Positions 24,221 through 35,610 are shown, counted from the stretch's first letter. The stretch is DNA of 40,242 nucleotides from Acrocarpospora pleiomorpha (GCF_009687885.1 NZ_BLAF01000031.1:53168-93409); one strand, 5' to 3'. Made by a program: numbers and translations. Notes: generated from the sequence alone by a model not told the origin.

Positions 24221-25201
24221 GTGCTCGACATCACACCCCTGCGCGGCCGGCGCGGCCTGTCCCGCCTGGCCGGAGGCTACGGCGACCTGCTCGCCGAGTT
24301 CTTCGGGACGTTCGTGCTCATCGCGCTGGGCACGGGCAGCGTGGCGATGGCCGTGGCCGGGCTCCCCGCATCCGGGCGCACCAGCGCGCCCACCGTCTCC
24401 TTGCAAGGCGCGGGCGACTGGCTGCTCATCGCCTTTGGCTGGGCGTTCGCCGTGGCGTTCGCCGTCTACCTGGCGGGCGGGGTCAGCGGCGCCCACCTCA
24501 ACCCGGCCGTCACGCTGGCGATGGCGGTGCGCCGACGCTTCCCCTGGCGGAAGGTGCCCGGATTCTGCGCGGCGCAGACGGCCGGCGCGTTCGCCGGAGC
24601 CGCCCTCGTCTTCGCGGTCTACCGTCCCGCGATCGACGCGTACGAGGCCGCGGCGCAGACCCCACGCGGCTCCGGCCAGGCAGTGGCCTCGTTCTCCATC
24701 TTCGCGACGTTCCCGGCGGGCTACTTCGACGGCTGGACCGGCCCGTTCCTCGACCAGGTCGTGGGGACCGCGCTCCTGCTGGTGGTGTTGCTCGCCCTGG
24801 TCGAGAGCCGCAGCCAGGCGGTATCGGCGAAACTCGGACCCCTGCTGATCGGGTTCGCGGTGGCCGCGCTCGGCATGTCCTTCGGCGCCAACGCCGGCTA
24901 CGCGCTCAACCCCGCGCGGGATTTCGGCCCCCGGTTGTTCGCCTTCTTCGCCGGATGGGGCGACGTGGCCATCCCGGGGACGCTGACGAGCGACGGCCTC
25001 CAGTTCGCCAACTACCTGTGGATCCCCATCGTCGGCCCGATCGTCGGCGCCGTGCTCGGCGCCCTGCTGTACGACTTCTTCATCGGCGACGTCCTGCACG
25101 CGCGGCAGCAGACCCAGCAGCGGGCGGCACCCGAAGCGCGCGCGCCTCGACCGGACTACGCGGGTGAACCCGAGCTCTCCCGGACGCCACGCGACGGCTG
25201 A
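24221..25201 (+). CDS. glpF: Aquaglyceroporin/MIP-family channel
   Basis: A 326-residue six-helix channel with the two NPA loops in place (GAHLNPAVTLAMAVR and GYALNPARDFGPR). The second is followed by D and R as in glycerol-conducting members, so it probably passes glycerol or small diols. GTG at 24221 follows CTAGGAGGATC by 5 bp. It is divergent from the dehydratase operon, giving substrate entry next to substrate use. The last 122 bp overlap, convergently, the 3' end of the regulator gene; the C-terminal tail after residue 290 is a proline- and arginine-rich extension. Confidence 0.9.
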   Translation: MLDITPLRGRRGLSRLAGGYGDLLAEFFGTFVLIALGTGSVAMAVAGLPASGRTSAPTVSLQGAGDWLLIAFGWAFAVAFAVYLAGGVSGAHLNPAVTLAMAVRRRFPWRKVPGFCAAQTAGAFAGAALVFAVYRPAIDAYEAAAQTPRGSGQAVASFSIFATFPAGYFDGWTGPFLDQVVGTALLLVVLLALVESRSQAVSAKLGPLLIGFAVAALGMSFGANAGYALNPARDFGPRLFAFFAGWGDVAIPGTLTSDGLQFANYLWIPIVGPIVGAVLGALLYDFFIGDVLHARQQTQQRAAPEARAPRPDYAGEPELSRTPRDG

Positions 25202-26726
25202 TTCCCTCCGTGTCGTCGTCCTCCGTGAGCAGCCATGCGAGCCTGGCCGCGGCGACAGCCTGACGTGGATCGTGCGCGGGCAACCCGGCGACGAGGCGCT
25301 CGAACACTTCGATGTCCTCGCCGCCGGGCTCGCTCTGCCCGAACGTCCACAGCGCCTCGTGGTCGCGGGTGTCGAGGGCCGCGGATCGCAGCGCCGTGAC
25401 CAGCTGGTCGCGTTCCGCCCTGATCGCCGGCGCCTCCGACCGGGCGAGCAGCGGGGCGTGCGCCGCCGCCACCGCGGCGCGGATGTCGCCCGAGCGCAGC
25501 GCGTCGCGCACGGTCAGGAAGTCGGCCTCGACCTCCGCCCGCAGCCGATACGGCTTGGCCGTCATCGCGGCCTGGCCGAGCTGGGCCCGGAGCCGGTGGA
25601 TCTCGGCGCGCACCGTGGTCGGGTTGCCGTCGTCGCCGTAGAGCTGCAGGGCGAGCTGCTCGGCGGTCAGCCCGGCGGGGCGCAGCGCGAGCAGCGCCAG
25701 CAGCTCGGCGCGCCGCAGGGTGAGCGGCAGTTCCCGGCCGTCCAGCACCGCGACCGGCCAGTCGCCCAGGAACGACAGCGACAGCACGGGCCGCCGCGTC
25801 GCCGGCGACGCCGGGGTCGACCTCGGCATCCGGATCAGGTAGCCCTCGGACAGCGGCTCCACCAGCGCCTCGCGGCCGTCCGCGAGCAGCACCCGGTCGC
25901 TGCCGGGCTGGATGGGGAGCCGCGCGGGCCACGGCCTGCCGTACGGCTGCGCGGCGATCACCCGCCCCGTGGCGGTGAGCAGCGCGCCCGGTTCGCCGCG
26001 CAGGCCGAGCAGGTGGGGAAGGTGTTTCACCCGCAACCGCTCGTCCCGCATCTCCATCTGCCCGCGCAGATGGTTCTCCGCGAGCCGCGCGCTGGCGGAG
26101 ACCAGGGTGACGACGGCGGGGTGCAGCTCGTGCAGCAGCCCGCTGATGTCGATCGCGCCGAGCACGCGCCCGGTGTCGGGGTCGTGGACGGGCGCGGCGG
26201 CGCAGGTCCAGGTGCGATAGGTGCGCACCAGGTGCTCGGCGGAGTAGATCTGCACCGGGGCGTCGACCGCGAGGGCGGTGCCCATCGCGTTGGTCCCGAT
26301 GACCCCCTCCGCCCAGCTGGTGCCCTCGCACAACCCGACCGGGTCGGCGAGCCGGCACAGCTCGGCGGGCCCCTCCCGCCACAGGATGGTGCCGTCCGCG
26401 TCCGTGACGATCATGACGTACGCCGACTCGTCGGCGATGCTGACGAGCAGTTCGCGCAGCAGGGGCAGCACGTCGCGCAGCGGATGCGCGGAGCGCACGT
26501 CCCGTACGTCCTCCGGCTTGTACACCACCGGCGGGCGGAAATCCTCTGGATCGACCCGGGCCGCGAGGGAGCGCCGCCAGGAATCCAGGATCACCGAGCG
26601 GGGTGCGGTCCGCGCCCGGTCGCCGCTCAGCACGGCCTCGTGAACCTGCTGGAGCACCCGGAACTGCGCGGTGGGATCGGCTGACAGATCCATCGTGGTC
26701 GCGGCCTTCGCGTTCTCAGCGTCCAT
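25080..26726 (-). CDS. GAF-domain regulator with SARP-like (OmpR-wHTH + helical) C-terminus
   Basis: A 548-residue regulator. The first 320 residues are the AcoR-type sensor part: ILDSWRRSLAARVDPEDFRPP, then a GAF domain (YVMIVTDADGTILWREGPAE, CEGTSWAEGVIGTNAMGTAL, AVDAPVQIYSAEHLVRTYRTWTC, GAIDISG). Instead of the sigma-54 ATPase and Fis helix of AcoR, the C-terminus has a winged helix (LSLSFLGDWPVAVLDGRELPLTLRRAELLALLAL, LYGDDGNPTTVRAEIHRLRAQLG) and a helical BTAD-like region (ADFLTVRDALRSGDIRAA). This matches SARP regulators in the opposite domain order. ATG at 26726 follows GGAG. The last 40 residues overlap glpF and are arginine-rich; the natural end is uncertain. Confidence 0.85.
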   Translation of the reverse strand: MDAENAKAATTMDLSADPTAQFRVLQQVHEAVLSGDRARTAPRSVILDSWRRSLAARVDPEDFRPPVVYKPEDVRDVRSAHPLRDVLPLLRELLVSIADESAYVMIVTDADGTILWREGPAELCRLADPVGLCEGTSWAEGVIGTNAMGTALAVDAPVQIYSAEHLVRTYRTWTCAAAPVHDPDTGRVLGAIDISGLLHELHPAVVTLVSASARLAENHLRGQMEMRDERLRVKHLPHLLGLRGEPGALLTATGRVIAAQPYGRPWPARLPIQPGSDRVLLADGREALVEPLSEGYLIRMPRSTPASPATRRPVLSLSFLGDWPVAVLDGRELPLTLRRAELLALLALRPAGLTAEQLALQLYGDDGNPTTVRAEIHRLRAQLGQAAMTAKPYRLRAEVEADFLTVRDALRSGDIRAAVAAAHAPLLARSEAPAIRAERDQLVTALRSAALDTRDHEALWTFGQSEPGGEDIEVFERLVAGLPAHDPRQAVAAARLAWLLTEDDDTEGISRRVASGRARVHPRSPVEARALRVPPAAGSAAARAGRRR

Positions 26727-26860
26727 GGTCCACTCCGCGGCGACGTCGAGGGGGGCGGTGCGCCACCCGAGCGACGGGCCCCCGCAAGTGGTCTTGCTCA
26801 CAGCAGCATGCCTCGCCGTTCCGGTGCGGACAAGGGCGGCACATCTCCCGTTTACGCCCG

Positions 26861-26894
26861 TGCAACGGGGCTGCAACCTTCAGATTTCTACCTT
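26861..26894 (+). promoter_or_regulatory. Aldehyde dehydrogenase promoter: TGCAAC direct repeats plus -10 TACCTT
   Basis: TGCAAC (26861-26866), five bases, TGCAAC (26872-26877), eleven bases, TACCTT (26889-26894). Spacing is identical base for base to the dehydratase promoter on the other side of the regulator. The second repeat ends 58 bp before the ATG (62-bp offset in the dehydratase operon). The rest of the 209-bp gap 26727-26935 holds no gene. Confidence 0.78.
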
Positions 26895-26935
26895 TTGCCG
26901 CATCTCGTCGGTCCAGGACCCAGGAGGGCGAACAC

Positions 26936-28459
<1,524 letters not shown>

Positions 28460-28472
28460 TCGAGCAGTCCTC

Positions 28473-28507
28473 CGCACGAGGGGTGCCCAGGCCGCGCCCC
28501 TCGTGCG
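28473..28507 (+). terminator. Intercistronic hairpin between aldehyde dehydrogenase and DUF779 genes
   Basis: CGCACGAGGGG (28473-28483) pairs perfectly with CCCCTCGTGCG (28497-28507) across a 13-nt loop. It begins 14 bp after the dehydrogenase stop, and the DUF779 ribosome-binding site AGGGAG follows. It may be a partial terminator or an mRNA-stabilising stem that lowers expression of the two downstream genes. Confidence 0.7.
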
Positions 28508-28528
28508 CCGAAGCAGGGAGCCTCGCCC

Positions 28529-28988
28529 ATGGCAGTCAACCGGGTGGACGTCACCGCCGACGCGGCCGGCCTGCTGCGTCACCTCGCCGGCAAGCACGGC
28601 CCGCTCATGTTCCACCAGTCGGGCGGATGCTGCGACGGCAGCTCCCCCATGTGCTACCCGGCCGGAGAGTTCCGCACCGGGAACGCGGACGTGCGCCTCG
28701 GCGATCTCCGGGTGGACGGCGTCGGCGAGCCGATCGCGGTGTGGATGTCCGCGTCGCAGTTCGCGTACTGGAGGCACACCCACCTCACCATCGACGTGGT
28801 GCCGGGCCGCGGGAGCGGCTTCTCCCTGGAGGCCCCGGAGGGCGTGCGTTTCCTGATCCGCTCGCGGCTGTTCACCGACCGGGAGCTCGCCGAACTGGAA
28901 GCCACGGGCGTCATGGGACGCGCGGCTGCCGCGCTACCCTCGGCTGCCGACGGAGTGATGCGCCGGCTACGAACGACTGACGGGATCG

Positions 28989-28999
<11 letters not shown>
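28529..28999 (+). CDS. DUF779 protein
   Basis: A 156-residue DUF779 protein: LMFHQSGGCCDGSSPMCYP with its conserved cysteine-rich loop (two adjacent C plus a third), then WMSASQFAYWRHTHLTIDVVPGRGSGFSLEAPEGVRFLIRSRLF. The family typically follows aldehyde dehydrogenase genes; the cysteines suggest metal or thiol chemistry, but no function is settled. It is about 35 residues longer than usual because of an A/L/R-rich tail. Its stop overlaps the start of the ligase gene. Confidence 0.9.
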
Positions 29000-30869
<1,870 letters not shown>

Positions 30870-30872
30870 CGC

Positions 30873-31739
30873 TTAGACGCCGATCGGATGCCAGACGGTC
30901 TTGGTTTCCAGGAAGGTTGTCATGCGAGCGGTGCCCGGATCGCTCAGCCAGTCCACGGGCGTCGTGGGAGGCCGAAGCACTCGTTTCAGGTTTTCCGCGG
31001 ATATTTCCTCGCAGGAGACGGCGAGTTCGGGAGCGGCGCCCGTGAGGTCGATGGCGTTGACATCCATGTGGCCGGCCAACCAGGGCGCGACCTCCTCCGC
31101 TCTGCCGGTGAGGATGTTGACCACACCGCCGGGAAGGTCGGAGGTGGCGAGCACCTCGGCGAGGGTGATCGACGGCAGGGGGGCACGCTCCGACGCGACG
31201 ACCACGCAGGTGTTCCCGGTAACGATCACGGGCGCGATGACGCTGATCAGCCCGAGCAGCGGCCCGGCCGGCGGAGCGACGATCGCCACCACGCCCATGG
31301 GCTCGGTCGACGAGAGGTTGAAGTAGGGCCCCGCGACCGGGTTGGCCGAGCCGCGGATGGCGCCGATCTTGTCGGACCACCCGGCGTACCAGACCAGGCG
31401 GTCGACGGCGGCGTCCACGAGTTCGGTGGCCTTCTTGGTCGAGACGCCGTCCGCGGCGACGAGTTCGGCGGCGAACTGCGCGCGGCGGCTTTCCAGCATT
31501 TCGGCGATCCGGTAGATCACCTGCCCCCGGTTGTACGCGGTGGCGCCGGACCAGCCCGCGAACGCCTTCCGGGCGGCTACCACGGCATCCCGGGCGTCCT
31601 TGCGAGACGCCTTGGACGCGTTGGCCAGGAATTCGCCCTTGGAGGAGGTCACGACATAGGACCTTCCGCTCTCCGATCGGGGAAACGCACCGCCGATGAA
31701 CAGTTTGTACGTCTTGCGAACCGACAGCCGCTCACTCAT
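30873..31739 (-). CDS. Truncated aldehyde dehydrogenase paralogue (pseudoenzyme)
   Basis: A 288-residue protein with the N-terminal two-thirds of an aldehyde dehydrogenase NAD domain: KLFIGGAFPRSESGRSYVV, AYNRGQVIYRIAEMLESRRAQF, MGVVAIVAPPAGPLLGLISV. The fold breaks off after IDLTGAAPELAVSCEEIS. It lacks the LELGGK glutamate, the catalytic cysteine region and the oligomerisation tail, so it cannot be a normal dehydrogenase. The frame is intact with no sign of decay. GGAGG precedes the ATG, which overlaps the stop of the full-length dehydrogenase. Co-occurrence with a full-length partner and deoC suggests a regulatory or complex-forming subunit. Confidence 0.82.
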   Translation of the reverse strand: MSERLSVRKTYKLFIGGAFPRSESGRSYVVTSSKGEFLANASKASRKDARDAVVAARKAFAGWSGATAYNRGQVIYRIAEMLESRRAQFAAELVAADGVSTKKATELVDAAVDRLVWYAGWSDKIGAIRGSANPVAGPYFNLSSTEPMGVVAIVAPPAGPLLGLISVIAPVIVTGNTCVVVASERAPLPSITLAEVLATSDLPGGVVNILTGRAEEVAPWLAGHMDVNAIDLTGAAPELAVSCEEISAENLKRVLRPPTTPVDWLSDPGTARMTTFLETKTVWHPIGV

Positions 31740-33151
31740 CGAAGGTATGCCTCCAGCCCATGACGCCCGCCCTCGCGGCCGTACCCGGATTCCTTGTAAC
31801 CGCCGAACGGCGACGCCGGATCGAACCGGTTGAACGTGTTGGACCAGACGACCCCGGCCCGCAGCCGATCCGCCGTCCACAACATCAGTGACGCCTTTTC
31901 CGTCCACACCCCGGCGGACAGCCCGAACGGCGTGTTGTTCGCCTTTTCCACAGCTTCTCCGGGCGTACGGAACGTCAGCACCGACAGCACCGGCCCGAAG
32001 ATCTCCTCCCGGGCGATGCGATGCGACTGCGCGACCCCGGTGAAGATGGTCGGCGGGAACCAGAACCCCCGATCGGGGATCGTGCACGCCGGAGACCACC
32101 GTTCGGCGCCCTCCTGTTCCCCCATGTCGGACAGTTCCCGGATCTTGGCCAGCTGATCGGCCGAATTGATCGCCCCGATATCGGTGTTCTTGTCCAGCGG
32201 ATCGCCCATCCGCAGGGTGCCGAGCCGCCGCTTCAGCGAAGCCAGCAACTCATCCACGATCGACTCCTGGACCAGCAGCCGGGACCCGGCGCAGCACACG
32301 TGCCCCTGGTTGAAGAAGATCCCGTTCACGATCCCCTCGACCGCCTGATCGAGCGCCGCGTCCTCGTACACGATGTTGGCGGCTTTCCCCCCGAGTTCGA
32401 GGGTCACCTTCTTCCCGGTGCCCGCCACCGACCGCGCGATCAGGCGTCCGACCTCGGTCGATCCGGTGAACGCGACTTTGTCGACATCCGGGTGGTTCAC
32501 CACAGCCGCGCCGGTTTCGCCCGCCCCGGTCACGATATTGACGACGCCGGGGGGCAAATCCGCCTGCTGGCAGATCTCCGCGAACAGCAACGCCGTCAGC
32601 GGGGTCGTTTCGGCGGGTTTGAGTACGACGGTGTTCCCGCAGGCCAGCGCGGGCGCGATCTTCCAGGCCAGCATGAGCAGAGGGAAGTTCCACGGGATGA
32701 CCTGGCCCGCGACGCCGAGGGGGCGGGTGCCGTACCCGGCGTATTCGAGTTTGTCCGCCCAGCCCGCGTAGTAGAAGAAGTGCGCGGCGACCAGGGGCAG
32801 GTCGACGTCGCGGGATTCGCGGATCGGTTTGCCGTTGTCCAGGGACTCCAGGACGGCCAGTTCGCGGGCGCGTTCCTGGATGATTCTGGCGATCCTGAAC
32901 AGGTATTTGGCGCGTTCGGCGCCGGGCATCGCCGACCAGGTGCTGAACGCCTTGCGGGCGGCCTGGACGGCCAGGTCCACGTCGGCGGCCGAGGCGGCGG
33001 CGATCTCGGCGAGTTTCTCCTCCGAGGCCGGGTTGATCGTCTTGAACGCCGATCCCGACCCGTCCACGAACTCGCCGTTGACGAACAGCCCGTAGGACGG
33101 CTTGATGTCGACGACATCGCGCGACTCGGGCGCTGGTGCGTACTCGAACAT
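31736..33151 (-). CDS. Aldehyde dehydrogenase (deoC-linked)
   Basis: A 471-residue full aldehyde dehydrogenase: nucleophile C286 in NQGHVCCAGSR, general base E252 in LELGGKAAN, FTGSTEVGR, VIPWNFPLLMLAWK. It lies between deoC (3 bp upstream) and the truncated paralogue (ATGA overlap). Because DeoC releases acetaldehyde, oxidation of acetaldehyde to acetate is the obvious role. The sequence is only moderately similar to the dehydrogenase at 26936, so this is not a recent duplicate. Confidence 0.93.
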   Translation of the reverse strand: MFEYAPAPESRDVVDIKPSYGLFVNGEFVDGSGSAFKTINPASEEKLAEIAAASAADVDLAVQAARKAFSTWSAMPGAERAKYLFRIARIIQERARELAVLESLDNGKPIRESRDVDLPLVAAHFFYYAGWADKLEYAGYGTRPLGVAGQVIPWNFPLLMLAWKIAPALACGNTVVLKPAETTPLTALLFAEICQQADLPPGVVNIVTGAGETGAAVVNHPDVDKVAFTGSTEVGRLIARSVAGTGKKVTLELGGKAANIVYEDAALDQAVEGIVNGIFFNQGHVCCAGSRLLVQESIVDELLASLKRRLGTLRMGDPLDKNTDIGAINSADQLAKIRELSDMGEQEGAERWSPACTIPDRGFWFPPTIFTGVAQSHRIAREEIFGPVLSVLTFRTPGEAVEKANNTPFGLSAGVWTEKASLMLWTADRLRAGVVWSNTFNRFDPASPFGGYKESGYGREGGRHGLEAYLR

Positions 33152-33154
33152 CCT

Positions 33155-34093
33155 TTAGTCCAATGTGAAGTAGTCGGGGCCGGAGTAGCGTCCGGTGTCC
33201 TGCTTCTGCCGCTGCATGAGCAGGTCGTTGAGGACCGACGAGGCGCCGAGCCGGAACCAGTCCGGATGCAGCCAGCCGTCGCCGGCGGTCTCGTTGACCA
33301 GCACCAGCATCTTGATCGCGTCCTTGGTGGTCCGGATACCGCCGGCGGGTTTCACGCCGACCTTGCGCCCGGTGGTGGCGAGGAAGTCCCGAACCGCCTC
33401 CAGCATCACCAGCGTCACCGGCAGCGTGGCCGCGGGCTGCACCTTCCCCGTGGAGGTCTTGATGAAGTCGCCCCCCGCCAGCATGGCCAGCCACGACGCC
33501 CGCCGCACATTGTCGTACGTGGCGAGTTCCCCGGTCTCCAGGATCACCTTCAGATGCGCGTCCCCGCAGGCGGCCTTGATCGCGACGATCTCCTCGAACA
33601 CCTTCAGATAGTCACCGGCCAGGAATGCCCCCCGATCGATGACCATGTCCACCTCGTGGGCCCCCGCCGCGACCGCCAGCGCCGTGTCGGTGACCTTCAC
33701 CTCCAGCGACGACCGCCCGCTGGGAAACGCCGTCGCGACGCTGGCCACCTTCACCCCGGAACCCCGCACCGCCTGTACGGCTTCCGCCACCAGATCCGGA
33801 TAGACACAGACCGCGGCTACCCGGGGAACGTCCGGATTGCTGGGATCGGGATGGACTGCTTTGGCGCACATCGCCCGCACCTTGCCCGGGGTGTCCGCGC
33901 CTTCGAGTGTGGTCAGGTCCACCATCGAGATGGCCAGGTCGATCGCCTGCCGCTTGGCGGTGGTCTTGATGGACCGGGTGCCCAGCATGGCGGCGCGGGC
34001 GTCCGCGCCCACCTTGTCGACACCGGGCAGCCCGTGCAGGAACCCGCGCAGGGCAGCGTTCGACGAAGCGACGTCGGTCGTCAGAGTTGACAC
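33155..34093 (-). CDS. deoC: Deoxyribose-phosphate aldolase
   Basis: A 312-residue class I aldolase splitting 2-deoxyribose-5-phosphate into acetaldehyde and glyceraldehyde-3-phosphate. Schiff-base and supporting lysines are seen in VGVKPAGGIRT and FIKTSTGKVQP; the N-terminus has LRGFLHGLPGVDKVGADARAAML. It is the long actinobacterial/eukaryotic type rather than the short type of about 220-260 residues. GTG at 34093 gives the expected start, but its AGGGG lies too close for a normal Shine-Dalgarno; TTG at 34129 is the alternative. First gene of a three-gene operon. Confidence 0.93.
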   Translation of the reverse strand: MSTLTTDVASSNAALRGFLHGLPGVDKVGADARAAMLGTRSIKTTAKRQAIDLAISMVDLTTLEGADTPGKVRAMCAKAVHPDPSNPDVPRVAAVCVYPDLVAEAVQAVRGSGVKVASVATAFPSGRSSLEVKVTDTALAVAAGAHEVDMVIDRGAFLAGDYLKVFEEIVAIKAACGDAHLKVILETGELATYDNVRRASWLAMLAGGDFIKTSTGKVQPAATLPVTLVMLEAVRDFLATTGRKVGVKPAGGIRTTKDAIKMLVLVNETAGDGWLHPDWFRLGASSVLNDLLMQRQKQDTGRYSGPDYFTLD

Positions 34094-34231
34094 CCCCCTA
34101 GCATCGCCGACCAGGACGAACGACTCCAAACCGGCTCGCCCCCGGCGCCCTAGGCCCCAAACGCATCACCGCAGGTCAGACGGGAGAGAAGGAACAGCCC
34201 GCCGATCCTGCGCCCGAATCTTTGGCACATC

Positions 34232-35158
34232 TCACGGGGCGGACAGCACATACTGCCCAGCCGCATCCTCCGCGATGGCCCACATCCTGCCCGCCCCCTG
34301 CGCAAGCCCCTTCAGCTCAGCCTGCGGCACCGGACTCGACTGCCGCATCCACCGCCCGTTCCGCAGGTGAACCAGATAACCCCGCTCAGCCATCCACACC
34401 CCGCCGGCGCCATCCGCCATGGCATGCGTGTAGGCACCCCCCTCCAGTCGCCGCTTCATCTGACTCCACGCACTGCCGTTCCACCGCAGAACCACCCCTT
34501 CCGCCTTGGTCACGGAGCCGACCGCATACGCCTCCGTGGGCGACAAAGCGACAATGTCATTGATCTCGATCGGCCCGCCGGGCGCGGCGATGGCAGTCCA
34601 CCTCGAGCCGTTCCAATGCTGGAAACGGGTGACCCGATCGATGCTGCTCACCGCCCACACATCCGAGGACCCGGTCGCGGCATACGCGGTGACCGGCCAG
34701 GGCATCGTGACCTTCCGCCAGGCACGGCCGTTCCAGCGCCACGACACATCCCGCATCCCGGCATCCGTCCACTGCAACCCGGAAGCCCAGACATCGCCGG
34801 GCCCGGCGACGACCGCCTCGGTCACATGCGCGTCCAGCGCCCCCAGCGGCTGATCCGTCCACCCCCGCCCGGTCCACCGCCCGGCCACAACCCCCGCAGG
34901 ACCATCCGCGAACCGCCACATCTCCCGCCCGCGCCCCACAATCAGGTACGGCTCGCCGTCCTCCCCCCAAACCCGGCCATCCCAGCGCAGCGCGGTAGCG
35001 CCGGCCCGTACCACCCAGAGATCGGAAGCCCCCGCCGCCACCCCCTCAAGCGGCGTCGAAGCGGCCGCAGGCATAACCCGGAAGACCCGCCACTTAGCTG
35101 CTTTCACCTGCGGAGACAGCAGGGTCAGCAACACCGAGAAGATCGTTAGAGAGATCAC
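34232..35158 (-). CDS. Secreted protein with repeated WxxxxW blades (beta-propeller-like)
   Basis: A 308-residue protein. Residues 1-20 (ISLTIFSVLLTLLSPQVKA) look like a signal peptide with a weak, uncharged start. The rest holds about six repeats of the kind LRWDGRVW, GRWTGRGW, WRWNGRAW, QHWNGSRW, LRWNGSAW and LRNGRW, each followed by a DVWA or EAYAVG strand. This repeat pattern suggests a six-bladed propeller on the cell surface. No family function is recognised. GTG at 35158 is the only in-frame start; the ribosome-binding site is poor. Confidence 0.72.
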   Translation of the reverse strand: MISLTIFSVLLTLLSPQVKAAKWRVFRVMPAAASTPLEGVAAGASDLWVVRAGATALRWDGRVWGEDGEPYLIVGRGREMWRFADGPAGVVAGRWTGRGWTDQPLGALDAHVTEAVVAGPGDVWASGLQWTDAGMRDVSWRWNGRAWRKVTMPWPVTAYAATGSSDVWAVSSIDRVTRFQHWNGSRWTAIAAPGGPIEINDIVALSPTEAYAVGSVTKAEGVVLRWNGSAWSQMKRRLEGGAYTHAMADGAGGVWMAERGYLVHLRNGRWMRQSSPVPQAELKGLAQGAGRMWAIAEDAAGQYVLSAP

Positions 35159-35177
35159 GGAGCTTCATGCTGACGCG

Positions 35178-35275
35178 TCTAAGGCGGGGATACGGCGTGC
35201 CTTAGGGCGGCCTAGGCCAAAGGTTCGGCAAGAGATAGGGCATCCGCCTGATGTGGGCCTGGGGGCCTTAGCCCG
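35178..35275. promoter_or_regulatory. Cluster of CTWAGG boxes in divergent intergenic region
   Basis: Four related boxes lie in the 160 bp between the secreted-protein start and the small peptide gene: CTAAGGC (35179-35185), GCCTTAG (35199-35205), the palindrome GGCCTAGGCC (35209-35218) and GGCCTTAGCC (about 35265-35274). The first two form a 7-bp inverted repeat around a 13-bp spacer. A shared regulator for both directions is plausible, for example the LuxR-type protein encoded downstream. Confidence 0.45.
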
Positions 35276-35319
35276 AATCTTGAGTATGTAAGGAAAAAGC
35301 GAATCAAGGAGAACCTCAA

Positions 35320-35487
35320 ATGGGTCCCGAACTGCACTACCAGCTGATCATCAACCGAGTCGCCGAGCTCCACGAGGAGGCCAGCAGCCACCGTCGGGCA
35401 CGCGAGGCGCAGGCGTCGAGGAAGGCCCACCAGCGGAGCGCGAGTCGCCGCCACCGCGCCGGGCTCGGCAAGTCTCGCACCTCATGA
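35320..35487 (+). CDS. 55-residue basic peptide, hypothetical
   Basis: A small gene with a clear ribosome-binding site (AAGGAG, 7 bp before ATG) and a strong terminator directly behind it. The peptide begins MGPELHYQLIINRVAELHEE, an amphipathic helix, and continues as an arginine/serine/alanine-rich helix (about 13 arginines in 55 residues). I do not recognise a characterised family. Its own promoter region, RBS and terminator argue for a real gene. It sits 124 bp before the large LuxR-family regulator. Confidence 0.75.
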   Translation: MGPELHYQLIINRVAELHEEASSHRRAREAQASRKAHQRSASRRHRAGLGKSRTS

Positions 35488-35497
35488 CAACCGTATG

Positions 35498-35533
35498 CAT
35501 GCCCGGCCGGAACCTCCCTCCCGGCCGGGCATG
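35498..35533 (+). terminator. Strong hairpin terminator of small peptide gene
   Basis: CATGCCCGGCCGG (35498-35510) pairs perfectly with CCGGCCGGGCATG (35521-35533) around a 10-nt loop, 11 bp after the stop. Confidence 0.9.
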
Positions 35534-35610
35534 TAAGGCCCCTCCATAGTCGTGAAACGGGTGATTCCACCCGCAGAAAAATGGGGCGAACAGCCCATAG
35601 AAGGCATGAC

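Noticed and set aside
25080..26726. Sigma-54-dependent AcoR activator
   Set aside because: The AAA+ domain with its GAFTGA motif and the Fis-type helix are absent, and no -24/-12 element is seen.
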